A stretch of DNA of 64,000 nucleotides from Rufibacter glacialis (GTDB lineage: Bacteria; Bacteroidota; Bacteroidia; Cytophagales; Hymenobacteraceae): assembly GCF_008271745.1 (NCBI RefSeq), contig NZ_VKKZ01000021.1, positions 62,001 through 126,000 on the forward strand, read 5' to 3'. This document shows positions 15,415 through 24,426 of the stretch, one piece after another. Numbering within the stretch: the stretch's first letter is position 1; the number at the start of each line of letters is the position of its first letter. The notes under the pieces were generated by a model. That model saw only the letters and a list, made by a program, of their open reading frames with translations, had not been told where the DNA came from and did not search any database. The translations under genes were made by a program, and so were the position numbers.

Positions 15415-15830
15415 AAGTATTGTCTGCTCTCTAAATAACTCTGCAAAATAATGGTGGCGCTGATCTTGTCCACGGTGGCTTTGTCAGCGCGGGCTTTCTT
15501 GCTGATGCCCATGTCTATCATAGTCTGGAACGCCATGCGGGAGGTAAACCGTTCATCATGGGTGATCACTTTCTTGTCTGGGAACTGCTTTTGCAGCTTG
15601 CGCACAAACCCCACCACGTGCTGGGTGTTGTTGGTGTCTGAGCTGTCCAGGTGCTTGGGCATGCCCACAATGATCTCGTCTACGGGTTCCTGCTGGAAAT
15701 ACCTGGCCAGAAAGGCCAGCACATCCTGGCTGTGCACCGTGTCCAGCCCAGAGGCGATGATCTGCAAGGGGTCGGTCACGGCCAGGCCTACCCGTTTTAC
15801 CCCGTAATCTATGGCCAGTATGCGCCCCAT
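15411..15830 (-). CDS. ruvX: Putative Holliday junction resolvase RuvX (YqgF family)
   Basis: 139 residues from the ATG at 15830, the normal size; upstream in-frame codons would add a non-conserved tail. The RNase H-like core is evident: MGRILAIDYGVKRVGLAVTD with the first catalytic Asp8, EIIVGMPKHLDSSDTN, VITHDERFTSRMAF, and KATVDKISATIILQSYLE with the last acidic residue. It acts on RNA processing or DNA junctions; the exact role of YqgF proteins varies between bacteria. It overlaps def by four bases. A TACCTTTG -7 box lies about 87 bases upstream. Confidence 0.93.
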   Translation of the reverse strand: MGRILAIDYGVKRVGLAVTDPLQIIASGLDTVHSQDVLAFLARYFQQEPVDEIIVGMPKHLDSSDTNNTQHVVGFVRKLQKQFPDKKVITHDERFTSRMAFQTMIDMGISKKARADKATVDKISATIILQSYLESRQYL

Positions 15831-15916
15831 TTGGTTTGTTTTTACGTTGGTTCCGGGAAACTGGCCCGGAAACGGTTTGGCCCGCTGCGTTGCCTTAGGG
15901 CGCCGCAGCAGCACCG

Positions 15917-15924
15917 CAAAGGTA
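15917..15924 (-). promoter_or_regulatory. -7 promoter box (TACCTTTG) ahead of ruvX-def
   Basis: Perfect TAnnTTTG box on the minus strand, giving a leader of about 80 bases before the ruvX ATG. No clear -33 TTTG at 19 bases. Confidence 0.4.
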
Positions 15925-16020
15925 ACGCATTATTCTGAAAAGCAGGCGCTCTGCCCCGGTTGCCTCTTTTCTACCACTGCACTTTTTCGTACCTTGGGGG
16001 ATAAAACGAAACCCTCACCC

Positions 16021-17586
16021 ATGTCTTTTCCAGCTTCTGCCCGGTCTGTCCGGCTCACTTTTCTGGCTCTGCTCTTGTGGAGCCTTTCCCTCCCTGTTTT
16101 TGCCCAAGCGGACCTTCAGAAATTAGACGCCTACTACCAGCAGGCGCTCAAAGACTGGAATGTGCCGGGCATGGCCATTGCCATTGTGAAAAACGACTCG
16201 GTGGTCTTCGCCAAAGGCTACGGCGTACGCGATTTGCAGAAAGGCGGTGCCGTGGATGCTAACACCGTCTTCGGGATTGCCTCCAACACCAAGGCCTACA
16301 CCGCCGCCGCCCTGGCCATGCTGGTAGACGAAGGCAAGCTGCGCTGGGACGACCCCGTGACCAACTACCTGCCGTACCTGCAACTCTATGACCCGTACGT
16401 AACCCAGCACCTCAACATCAGAGACCTGCTCAGCCACCGCGTGGGCTTGCAGACCTTCTCGGGGGATTTGCTCTGGTACAATACCACCTACAGCCGCAAG
16501 GAGATTCTGGAGCGGGCCAAGTACCTCAAACCTTCCTACCCGTTCCGGGGCGGGTATGGCTACTCTAACCTGATGTTCATCGCCGCGGGCGAAGTGGTGG
16601 CGGCCGTGAGCGGGAAAACCTGGGAGCAGTTCATTCAGGAGCGTATTTTCCAGCCCCTGGGCATGACCCGTTCCTATACTTCGGTGCACCAACTCAAAGG
16701 CGTGGAGAATGTGGCCTCGCCGCATGGCAATCCCACTACAGATGCCGGCAAGCCCGTGCCCACCGTCCTCACCGCCTGGGACAACTGGAACCCGGCCGCC
16801 GGTATCTTCACCAGCGCCACCCAACACGCCAAATGGCTCAAGCTGCAACTGAACCGAGGCACCTACCAGGGCAAGCGCCTGTTTTCTGAGGCCGCCTCGC
16901 ACACCATGTGGACCCTGCACAACCCTACCCCCATTGCCCCGCAGGCTTCGGCCCTCAACCCTACCGTCCACTTCACCGGGGCCGGGCTGGGTTGGATGCT
17001 CAATGATTACCAGGGCAAGAAGATAGTGGTGCACGGCGGTGGCCATGAAGGCATGAACAGCCGCACCGTGCTGGTGCCCGAAGAGAACCTGGGCATTGTG
17101 ATCCTGACCAACAGCATGAGCAGCATCATGGCACCCATCGCCAACTACACCATAGACCAGTTCCTGGGCATCCAGAACGGCCGCGACTGGAGCCGGTTCA
17201 GCCTGGACTTGGCCGCCAAAGCCCGCGAGGCACAGAAAGCCGCTCCGACCGATGCGGCCAAGGGAAAAGCCGCCAAAGGTAAACTCACGCGCAACTTAAA
17301 TGACTACGCCGGCACCTACCACAGCCCGGTGTATGGCAACGCCACGGTGGCGGTGCAGAATGGCAAGCTGGTTTTGAGCCTGGCGGCGGCTCCTGCCCTG
17401 GGCGGCGAGCTCTCCCTCTGGAAACCCGACATCTTTGACCTGGCCTGGAAAAACAACTTCGCGCTGCTCACGCCCACCAGGGCGCGTTTCCTGCCCGGCC
17501 CAGAGGGTACTATCCAGGAGCTTCGGCTAGATGCCAATAACCCAGATTTCCATTTCTCAGAACTGGAATTCAGCCGGGTAAACTAA
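16021..17586 (+). CDS. Serine hydrolase of the beta-lactamase/class C penicillin-binding family
   Basis: 521 residues from the ATG at 16021, which gives a signal peptide (RLTFLALLLWSLSLPVFAQA). The catalytic motifs of the AmpC/EstB family are present: IASNTKAYTAAALAML (SxxK), GYGYSNLMFIAAGEVV (YxN) and VHGGGHEGMNSRTV (HGG near the end of the domain). A C-terminal beta-rich domain (YAGTYHSPVYGNATVAVQNG) is of the DUF3471 type. The protein is secreted to the periplasm or surface and probably hydrolyses a D-amino peptide or ester; a lactamase activity is possible but not supported by anything specific. The linker before the last domain is Ala/Lys-rich. Confidence 0.9.
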   Translation: MSFPASARSVRLTFLALLLWSLSLPVFAQADLQKLDAYYQQALKDWNVPGMAIAIVKNDSVVFAKGYGVRDLQKGGAVDANTVFGIASNTKAYTAAALAMLVDEGKLRWDDPVTNYLPYLQLYDPYVTQHLNIRDLLSHRVGLQTFSGDLLWYNTTYSRKEILERAKYLKPSYPFRGGYGYSNLMFIAAGEVVAAVSGKTWEQFIQERIFQPLGMTRSYTSVHQLKGVENVASPHGNPTTDAGKPVPTVLTAWDNWNPAAGIFTSATQHAKWLKLQLNRGTYQGKRLFSEAASHTMWTLHNPTPIAPQASALNPTVHFTGAGLGWMLNDYQGKKIVVHGGGHEGMNSRTVLVPEENLGIVILTNSMSSIMAPIANYTIDQFLGIQNGRDWSRFSLDLAAKAREAQKAAPTDAAKGKAAKGKLTRNLNDYAGTYHSPVYGNATVAVQNGKLVLSLAAAPALGGELSLWKPDIFDLAWKNNFALLTPTRARFLPGPEGTIQELRLDANNPDFHFSELEFSRVN

Positions 17587-17616
17587 TAGAACCAGACTTG
17601 TATGTTATTTCAAGTA

Positions 17617-17648
17617 AGGGGGTTGCTCTGCAGGCAACCCATTTTTTG
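17617..17648 (+). terminator. Intrinsic terminator of the serine hydrolase
   Basis: GGGTTGC / GCAACCC stem followed by ATTTTTTGG, about 30 bases after the stop codon. Confidence 0.7.
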
Positions 17649-17873
17649 GCCTCCTTCATAAAAAGGGTCCTAAAACGGCAGCCCCTGTAATAATCTCTCC
17701 CCTTTCCCGACTAAAGCTTTGGCTCCCTCTCCGACTGCTGGTATTTTTGGGCTTTTCATGGACAAAACTGGAACTTACCTGCACACCATGAACTTTTTCC
17801 CTTCCAGCGTTGTGTGATGGATTCAGATCTTTATTCTTAAAACGCACCCTTTACTAACTTATACAAACTATAC

Positions 17874-20855
17874 ATGTCAAAAAAGAGCACCCTGGCCATC
17901 TTGCTGGCCGCCGCCCTGCTAACCCAGGCGCAAGCCCAGACAAAATCGGCCCCGGCCAAGAAAACCACCACCACTGCTAAATCTCAGTCAGGCCAAACCA
18001 AACTGATAGAGAAAGTGACCCGCAAGAGCGGCGAGTTGGTGATCCCTTACGAGAAATACGTGCTGCCCAATGGCTTGACCGTGATTGTGCACGAAGACCA
18101 TTCTGACCCCATCGTACACGTAGACGTGACCTACCACGTAGGTTCCGGTCGTGAAGAGGTGGGTAAGTCAGGATTTGCGCACTTCTTTGAGCACATGATG
18201 TTCCAGGGCTCTGATAACGTAGCCGACGAGGAGCACTTCAAGATTGTCTCTGAGGCTGGCGGAACCCTGAACGGGACCACCAACCGCGATAGAACGAACT
18301 ACTTTGAGACCGTTCCCTCTAACCAGTTAGAGACGGCCCTTTGGCTGGAGGCTGACCGCATGGGCTTCCTGCTGGATGCAGTGACGCAGCAGAAATTTGA
18401 GGTGCAGCGCGAGACCGTGAAGAACGAGCGTGGCCAACGCGTAGACAACGCCCCATACGGCCTGTCTTATGAGAAAATGAGCGCGGCCCTTTATCCGTAT
18501 GGCCACCCTTACTCCTGGACCACCATCGGGTACATTGAAGACCTGAACCGGGTAAACGTAGATGACCTGAAAAACTTCTTCCTGCGCTGGTACGGTCCTA
18601 ACAACGCTACCTTAACCGTGGGTGGCGACGTAACCCCGGCCCAGGTGGTGAAACTAGCGGAGAAGTACTTCGGCTCTATCCAGCGCGGCCCCGAGGTGAA
18701 GAACCAGAAGCTGCCCGCTCCGGTATTAGCCCAGGACCGTTACATTTCCTATGAAGACAACGTACGTTTCCCGCTGGTGCAGATGACGTTGCCTACCGTG
18801 CCTGCCAATCACCCAGATGAGCCGGCGTTGGATGTGCTTTCCAACATCATTGGTGGTGGCAAAACGTCTATCATTTACCAGAACATGGTGAAAACGCAGA
18901 AGGCCAACCAGGCCGGTGCGTACCATTCCACTTCTGAACTGGCCGGTGAATTCACGCTTTCTGCCCGTGTGCTGCCTACCCAGAACTTAGCTGATGCGGA
19001 GAAGCAACTGCGCGATGCCATTGCCGAGTTCGAGAAAAAAGGCGTGACCGATGAGGACATTGCCCGTTACAAAGCTTCTTATGAGGCCAGCATCATCAAC
19101 AGACTATCCAGCGTTTCTGGGAAGACGTCTACCCTGGCGGCCAACCAGTTTATGACTGGTAATGCCAACTATCTTGTAAAGGAAAGACAGGCGGTAAACG
19201 CGGTAACCAAAGCCGATGTGCAACGCGTGTACAACCAATATGTGAAAGGCAAAAAAGCCGTGATCCTGAGCGTGGTGCCCAAGGGCAAATCTGAGCTGAT
19301 CGCGAAAGCCGATAACTTTAAAGCAGATCCAAGCGGCTACAAAGCCCCCGCAGACCAGTACTCTGGCCTGAAATACGTGAAAGCCAAAGACACCTTTGAC
19401 CGCAGCAAACGCCCGGCAGCGGGTGCCGTTCCAACCATCACCGTGCCTCCGTTCTGGAAAGAAAGCCTGGCCAATGGGATCAAGGTAATCGGCGCCAAGA
19501 GCGACGAAGTACCTACCGTGACCTTGCTGTTCACGCTGCAGGGTGGCCACAAACTGGAAGCGCACGATCCGTCCAAAGCGGGTATTGCTTCTTTGACAGC
19601 TTCTATGTTGAATGAGTCTTCGCAGAAATACACCGCAGAGGAAATCACCACGGAGTTGGAGAAACTGGGTTCTTCCATTGGTTTCAGAAGTGGCGAAGAA
19701 AGCATGACCGTTTCTGTACAGTCTCAGGTGAAAAACCTGGATGCCACCCTGGCTTTGCTGGAAGAGCGCATGTTCCGTCCTCGTTTTGACGCCGCGGAGT
19801 TTGAGCGCCTCAAAAAGCAACGTCTGGAAGCCATCAAAAACCAAAGCACCCAGCCTACCGTGGTCGCTGACAATGTGTACTACAAAATGCTGTACGGCGA
19901 GGGTCACATCCAGGCAATCCCGGTAGAGGGCACCGTGAAAACCGTGGAAAACATTTCCCTGGATGACGTGAAGAAATTCTACGCGAACTACTTCTCGCCT
20001 AGCGTGACCAACCTGGTAGTGGTAGGTGACACTGACCAGAAGCAGATCATGTCCAAGCTGGCGTTCCTGAACAAGTGGGCGCCTAAACCGGTGAACATGC
20101 CGTCTAACCTCAAAGCTGCCAGCATTGACAAGACCAAGATCTTCATCGTAGACAAAGAGAAAGCGGCCCAGTCTGAGATCAGAATCGGGTACATGGCACT
20201 TCCGTATGACGCCACCGGCGAATACTACAAAGCCGGCCTGATGAACTATGTATTGGGTGGTGCTTTCAACAGCCGCATCAACCTGAACCTGCGCGAAGAC
20301 AAAGGCTACACCTACGGCGCTCGTTCCGGCTTCAACGGCACAGAGGAAGCTGGTCCATTCACCGCTATGGCTGGCGTACGTGCCAATGCTTCTGATGCCT
20401 CCGTGGTGGAGTTCATGAAAGAGATCAAGCGCTTCCGGGAAGAAGGCATCACTGATGCTGAACTGGCCTTCATGAAGAAAGCCATCGGGCAAGCGGACGC
20501 CCGCCGCTACGAGACTTCGTTCCAGAAAGCCGCGTTCCTGAACAACATGCTGCGCTACAACCTGACGCCTGACTACGTGGCCAAGCAGAACGAGATCCTG
20601 CAGAACATCACCAAGGAGGAGATCAACGCCCTGGCCAAGAAGTATCTGCCGGTAGATAACATGAGCATCATGCTGGTGGGCGACAAGGCCTCCATCAAGC
20701 CAGGCCTGGAGAAACTGGGCTATGACGTGGTAGAACTGGATACAGAAGGAAGCGTGGTATTGGCGAAAGCCGATGCTCCGGCTACCCCGGAAGTAAAGAA
20801 AGAAGAGCCGGTGAAAAAAGGCCGCAAAGCCAAAGTGCAAGGCCGCGTCTTCTAA
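17874..20855 (+). CDS. M16 family zinc metallopeptidase (copy A of two paralogues)
   Basis: A 993-residue insulinase/pitrilysin-type peptidase with signal peptide (STLAILLAAALLTQAQAQ). It contains two M16 units. The first has the inverted zinc motif FAHFFEHMMFQGS, with His103, Glu106 and His107, and the third ligand in RETVKNERGQ at about 180-185. The second unit, from about residue 520, lacks HxxEH, as is normal. The C-terminus is a basic KKGRKAKVQGRVF tail. The protein should degrade peptides in the periplasm. A close paralogue with long identical stretches and the same terminator lies at 57568-60564, in the same orientation, so the pair is a dispersed duplication. Confidence 0.93.
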   Translation: MSKKSTLAILLAAALLTQAQAQTKSAPAKKTTTTAKSQSGQTKLIEKVTRKSGELVIPYEKYVLPNGLTVIVHEDHSDPIVHVDVTYHVGSGREEVGKSGFAHFFEHMMFQGSDNVADEEHFKIVSEAGGTLNGTTNRDRTNYFETVPSNQLETALWLEADRMGFLLDAVTQQKFEVQRETVKNERGQRVDNAPYGLSYEKMSAALYPYGHPYSWTTIGYIEDLNRVNVDDLKNFFLRWYGPNNATLTVGGDVTPAQVVKLAEKYFGSIQRGPEVKNQKLPAPVLAQDRYISYEDNVRFPLVQMTLPTVPANHPDEPALDVLSNIIGGGKTSIIYQNMVKTQKANQAGAYHSTSELAGEFTLSARVLPTQNLADAEKQLRDAIAEFEKKGVTDEDIARYKASYEASIINRLSSVSGKTSTLAANQFMTGNANYLVKERQAVNAVTKADVQRVYNQYVKGKKAVILSVVPKGKSELIAKADNFKADPSGYKAPADQYSGLKYVKAKDTFDRSKRPAAGAVPTITVPPFWKESLANGIKVIGAKSDEVPTVTLLFTLQGGHKLEAHDPSKAGIASLTASMLNESSQKYTAEEITTELEKLGSSIGFRSGEESMTVSVQSQVKNLDATLALLEERMFRPRFDAAEFERLKKQRLEAIKNQSTQPTVVADNVYYKMLYGEGHIQAIPVEGTVKTVENISLDDVKKFYANYFSPSVTNLVVVGDTDQKQIMSKLAFLNKWAPKPVNMPSNLKAASIDKTKIFIVDKEKAAQSEIRIGYMALPYDATGEYYKAGLMNYVLGGAFNSRINLNLREDKGYTYGARSGFNGTEEAGPFTAMAGVRANASDASVVEFMKEIKRFREEGITDAELAFMKKAIGQADARRYETSFQKAAFLNNMLRYNLTPDYVAKQNEILQNITKEEINALAKKYLPVDNMSIMLVGDKASIKPGLEKLGYDVVELDTEGSVVLAKADAPATPEVKKEEPVKKGRKAKVQGRVF

Positions 20856-20895
20856 GCTGATCTTACCGGTTTGCTTGACTAAAGTAAGCCCATTT

Positions 20896-20937
20896 TAAAG
20901 GCGTTTTCGGGGAAAGAACCCGGGAACGCCTTTTTTT
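20896..20937 (+). terminator. Intrinsic terminator of M16 copy A
   Basis: AAAGGCGTTTTCGGG pairs with CCCGGGAACGCCTTT around GAAAGAA, followed by a T-tract. The terminator after M16 copy B has practically the same stem. Confidence 0.85.
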
Positions 20938-21090
20938 ATTAATGGCAAAAGGTTGAAGGGATAGTCTTAGTTTACTTCTGTACTTCAGGATTAATCTGAT
21001 GTTGACTTCTTCCAACAGGCTTCCTTCTGAGAAATAATAGGCTATGGTGCGTTTCCCGGCCATATTTCGCCATAAGCACTGCTGTGGCAC

Positions 21091-21360
21091 GTGCACGCCT
21101 TATGCCGTTGCTGGCGTAGCGGCTGCCTTTAACGAGGCCCTTATGCTGGGTATTTGCATGGCAACCCTTCGTGCGCTCACGGCCGCGAGACCCGTCTTCC
21201 CCTCTCGCACTGCCCTTTCGGCCTGAACTGTCTATCTCTCTTAGCTGCTGCTTTTCTAGGGCCAAAAGCGAGGCGCTCGCCGGGAAGACTGGAACAAGGG
21301 AAAGTTATCAAAGGTGGTGGTGACGAACCCTCTGTAGAGACAACGGCACCGCCTTGTCTC
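21091..21360 (+). repeat. Long dispersed repeat, copy A
   Basis: This segment is similar, in reverse orientation, to 61075-61340. Shared landmarks in order are GTGCACGCCTT, GCTGGCGT, TGCGCTCA, CTCTCGCACTGCCCTTT, CATCTCTCTTAG (TATCTCTCTTAG here), GGCCAAAAGCGAGGCGCTC and GTAGAGACAACGGCACCGCC. The last part forms a GAGACAA/TTGTCTC hairpin. Reading frames are not conserved between the copies because of indels, so it is non-coding. Confidence 0.75.
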
Positions 21361-21446
21361 CCACGCATTGCTATCTTCTGCAGAGACATATCTCTCTTCC
21401 GGGAGAGGTAGATTCAGGGTCAAACTGCAATAATCGTCCACTCCAA

Positions 21447-21481
21447 AGACCTCGTAGTGTCCGGAGGTCCTACGAGGGTCT
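21447..21481 (+). repeat. CTCGTAG dispersed hairpin, copy 2
   Basis: AGACCTCGTAGTGTCCGGAG followed by GTCCTACGAGGGTCT; near-identical to 14708-14742 with the same pairing ends. Confidence 0.75.
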
Positions 21482-21538
21482 GCGCCTGTACCGTCCTGTC
21501 TCTTTTCTACAGACTTCTCCCTAAACAACTTTTTCCCC

Positions 21539-21614
21539 TGGTTCAAGTCTGTGACTTGGACCTACCATGACCTGTAGTTTGCAACTTCAGTGGGGCGAAA
21601 GCCCCAGAGGAGAT
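21539..21614 (+). repeat. Compound triple-hairpin repeat, copy 1
   Basis: A run of short stems: CAAGTCTGTGACTTGG, TAGTTTGCAACTTCAG and GGGGCGAAAGCCCC. Other copies are at 28041, 60722 (inverted) and 60887. It lies between the long repeat and the TonB receptor gene. Confidence 0.75.
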
Positions 21615-21696
21615 ATTGCCAAGAACAATAAAGGCGATAGAAGCAAATCTGCCTATAAGCTCCAAGTTGTATTAGACCCGCTTTTCAGAAAACAGG

Positions 21697-23973
21697 CTAA
21701 AAGCTCTTCTTCACCTGCACGCCGCCATAATAATTCCGGCCTGGCGCCGCCTGGAAATAACGCCCCCCGAAACCATTGAGGTCATTGCCCAGGCTGTAGT
21801 CCCGGTCAGAGGCATTGTCTACGCCCGCGTACAGATCAAGCCTCCAACTGCCCAGCAACGTGCGCCTAAAACCTGTTCGGCCGCCAAAGATGTAGTACTC
21901 CGGGGCGTACACGGTGTTGGCATCATTCAGGGGGATGTCTGAGGTATAGTTGGCGGTGGCGTGGAGGTAAAAGCCGGGTTTGGTTGAAGCGTCTAGCCCC
22001 AGGGTGAGCACGTGGGCAGGCGTTCCGGTGAGCCGGTTACCCGAGTAGTCGTTGTCGCCTGACACGTAGTCCTGGAACCGGAAATAGCTGAAGGCATAGG
22101 TGCTCCAGAGGCGTACCTGCCGCAGGTTTTTGGCGGGCGCCTGCACCAGGTCATAGCCTACGGCGGCTTCCGCGCCCTGTTGCCAGGTGGCGCCGGCGTT
22201 CAGGAACTCGTCCTGGTCCTGGGCATTGGTGCGCACCACAATGGTTTCCTTCAGCCTGAACCGGAAACTTACCACGTCATAGGTGAGGCGGCGGTTAGCG
22301 GAATTCCCCCGGATGCCTACCTCATAGTTGCGGCCTTTCTCTGGTTGCAGGGTGGTGTTGAACGAACCGGTGGAGGGCCGGATCTCCGCGTCAGTGGGCG
22401 GTGAGAAGCCGGTGCTCCAGCTGGCATGCACCGAGAGGTGCGGCGTAATGACCTTCACCAGTCCCACGCGCGGCGAGAACTGCGGGTTCAGGTTCCGGCG
22501 CTGGGTGGGCACGGAACTAGAGATGGCCGCATCAAACACGCGGGTCAACTGGTACTGCACTGAGTTAAGGCTGGCGCCCAGCGTCAAGATGAAATTGGCC
22601 GGCAAATCCACCTCGGTCTGCCCGAACACGAACCCTTGTTGCTGGACAATCTCATCATCATAGCGGAGCGTATCCGTTTGGCCTTTCACGTTCTGGTAGT
22701 GGCGCGAGTTCATGAAACTGCGGTAGCCTTCCGCGCCCAGCGTGAACCGGGTAGGCTGACCAATGATGGCGGTGCGGTACGTGGTGCGGGTTCTCCCGCC
22801 CAGGGCTTGGTTTGTGTTGCGCTCGTAATCAGTAGGGAACGGGTTGTCAAAGAAGCTGAAAACCCCGAACACCGACGTGGTATTGCTCCAGGCTTCATTG
22901 AACCGATAGGTGTGCGCCAGCCCCAGGTTAAGGGCATTGAGGTCAATAGAAGCTTTCTGATCTTTGTTCAGCTGCCGGGCGGCGCGGGGGTTCTGCGCAA
23001 ACTGCGTGCGGGTAAGCGCCCCAGGCAGTTCATAGTACAGATCTGAATAATAACCGTGAAACGAGAACGTCTGTTTTTCTGAGGGGTTCAGCTGCCCAGA
23101 CACTAGCAGGGTTTTTCGGTCCAGGGCGCTTTGCTCGCGGTAGCCCTCCAGTTCCTGCCGGTCATAACGCACCAGAAAATTAGACTTCTCAGAACCCACG
23201 GCGGCAGAAACAAAGGCTCGGCGTAACCCGAAGGAACCCACCACCCCTCCGACCGAGACACTGGTCTCACCCGGGGCCGGACGAACCGTCTCCAGGAGCA
23301 CCGTGCCACCGGTACCCGCGCCGTACGTACTGCCCGCCGGACCTTTGATGACTTCCACGGAGCCAATAGTGGCGGCATCCAGCAGGTTGAGGGGCAGAGT
23401 GCTATTGGCTTCCACCAGCGGCACCTCATTGAGGTACACCTTCACGTTGCGCACCCCAAACGGCGCGCGCAGGCTACTGCCCCTGATGGAAAGCCGGTAA
23501 CTGCCGGTGGCCCGCTCTTCCATGCGCACTCCCGGTATGGTGTTGAGGGCCGGCACCAGCGTGGTTTCACTGAAACGTTCCAGATCCCGCTTTTCCAGCA
23601 CGGCCATTGACCCGGCGGTTTGCAATAAAGGCCGGCGGGTTTCATAACCTTTCACCACCACTTCCTGCAAATCCACTGCCAACGGTTCTAATAGAATGAC
23701 CAGCGGCTTTCTGCCTTGGGGCACCACCAGTTTCTGCAACCGGTGGGTCACACGCTGCACCAGCAAGGTATCAGCCCGCGAGGACAGCACCAGCCTGAAC
23801 TGACCAGAGGCATCAGTGACTGCCTGGATTCTGGTCACGGCTTCACTCACCGTGGCGCCTTCCAGCGGCTGCTGGGTACGGGCATCCAGCACGCGCCCGT
23901 TTATGGTGACTTGCGCAAAAAGAGGCAGGAAACTGAGAGAGAGCAGGAAGGTGAACAGGTATTTCATGAACAA
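21697..23973 (-). CDS. TonB-dependent outer-membrane receptor
   Basis: A 758-residue receptor with signal peptide (MFMKYLFTFLLSLSFLPLFA; the third codon is also a possible start). Residues 22-105 form a carboxypeptidase-regulatory-like domain (VTINGRVLDARTQQPLEGAT). The plug follows, with PALNTIPGVRMEERATGSYR, LSIRGSSLRAPFGVRNVKVY and VEVIKGPAGSTYGAGTGG. The rest is beta-barrel, ending GRNYYGGVQVKKSF with the terminal Phe required for barrel assembly. Receptors of this layout usually import siderophores or other large ligands using TonB energy; the ligand is unknown here. No iron-uptake partner genes are adjacent. Confidence 0.93.
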   Translation of the reverse strand: MFMKYLFTFLLSLSFLPLFAQVTINGRVLDARTQQPLEGATVSEAVTRIQAVTDASGQFRLVLSSRADTLLVQRVTHRLQKLVVPQGRKPLVILLEPLAVDLQEVVVKGYETRRPLLQTAGSMAVLEKRDLERFSETTLVPALNTIPGVRMEERATGSYRLSIRGSSLRAPFGVRNVKVYLNEVPLVEANSTLPLNLLDAATIGSVEVIKGPAGSTYGAGTGGTVLLETVRPAPGETSVSVGGVVGSFGLRRAFVSAAVGSEKSNFLVRYDRQELEGYREQSALDRKTLLVSGQLNPSEKQTFSFHGYYSDLYYELPGALTRTQFAQNPRAARQLNKDQKASIDLNALNLGLAHTYRFNEAWSNTTSVFGVFSFFDNPFPTDYERNTNQALGGRTRTTYRTAIIGQPTRFTLGAEGYRSFMNSRHYQNVKGQTDTLRYDDEIVQQQGFVFGQTEVDLPANFILTLGASLNSVQYQLTRVFDAAISSSVPTQRRNLNPQFSPRVGLVKVITPHLSVHASWSTGFSPPTDAEIRPSTGSFNTTLQPEKGRNYEVGIRGNSANRRLTYDVVSFRFRLKETIVVRTNAQDQDEFLNAGATWQQGAEAAVGYDLVQAPAKNLRQVRLWSTYAFSYFRFQDYVSGDNDYSGNRLTGTPAHVLTLGLDASTKPGFYLHATANYTSDIPLNDANTVYAPEYYIFGGRTGFRRTLLGSWRLDLYAGVDNASDRDYSLGNDLNGFGGRYFQAAPGRNYYGGVQVKKSF

Positions 23974-24426
23974 TAAGTCTGAGTAGAGGCTGCGGTCCCG
24001 AGGTCCAGAGCAGGAGGCGCCTTGCTGCCAAAGCCATTCTCTCTCCTTGAGCCGGTTTTTCTTACGGTATATGGGCGGCTATAAACCAACAAACCTAGCA
24101 AAAAAGCGTTGTTTTCTTGGTTACCTGCCTGTCAGGGGGCCTTCCTGGGTTGGGTGTTTTCCTATTTCCAAGCCTTCGGGTTTTGCCCGAGGGGCCGCTT
24201 AAGGAGAAGCCACGGTTGGGGCTGGTTGGCAGAAAAAGCCTCCGGAAACGGCAGCTTCCTGCCTGGCGCGCGAAGGACATACCCGGCAAAATAGTATCTT
24301 AGGGGATTCTGGCCAGTATTTTACCTGCCGCAACGCCCGTAAAAGGGAGCAGGCCCCAGTCTAAAAGCCGTATCCTATTTGACTCAAGTTCCTTGGGTTT
24401 TCATTCATACCTTATACCTACCTACT
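23974..24426. other. Intergenic region between divergent genes
   Basis: The TonB receptor (minus) and the Ca2+/H+ antiporter (plus) diverge from here, so it must contain promoters for both, but no TAnnTTTG box stands out. No gene or strong repeat seen. Confidence 0.4.

Noticed and set aside
19104-20840. A 578-codon open frame on the minus strand
   Set aside because: It is the antisense shadow of M16 copy A; its sequence is low-complexity His/Val/Phe-rich and lacks any domain, and a similar shadow lies opposite copy B (58663-59613).
21539-21614. GGTTCAAGT sequences resembling a tRNA T-loop
   Set aside because: No acceptor or anticodon stems can be folded around any of the copies; they are parts of the triple-hairpin repeat.
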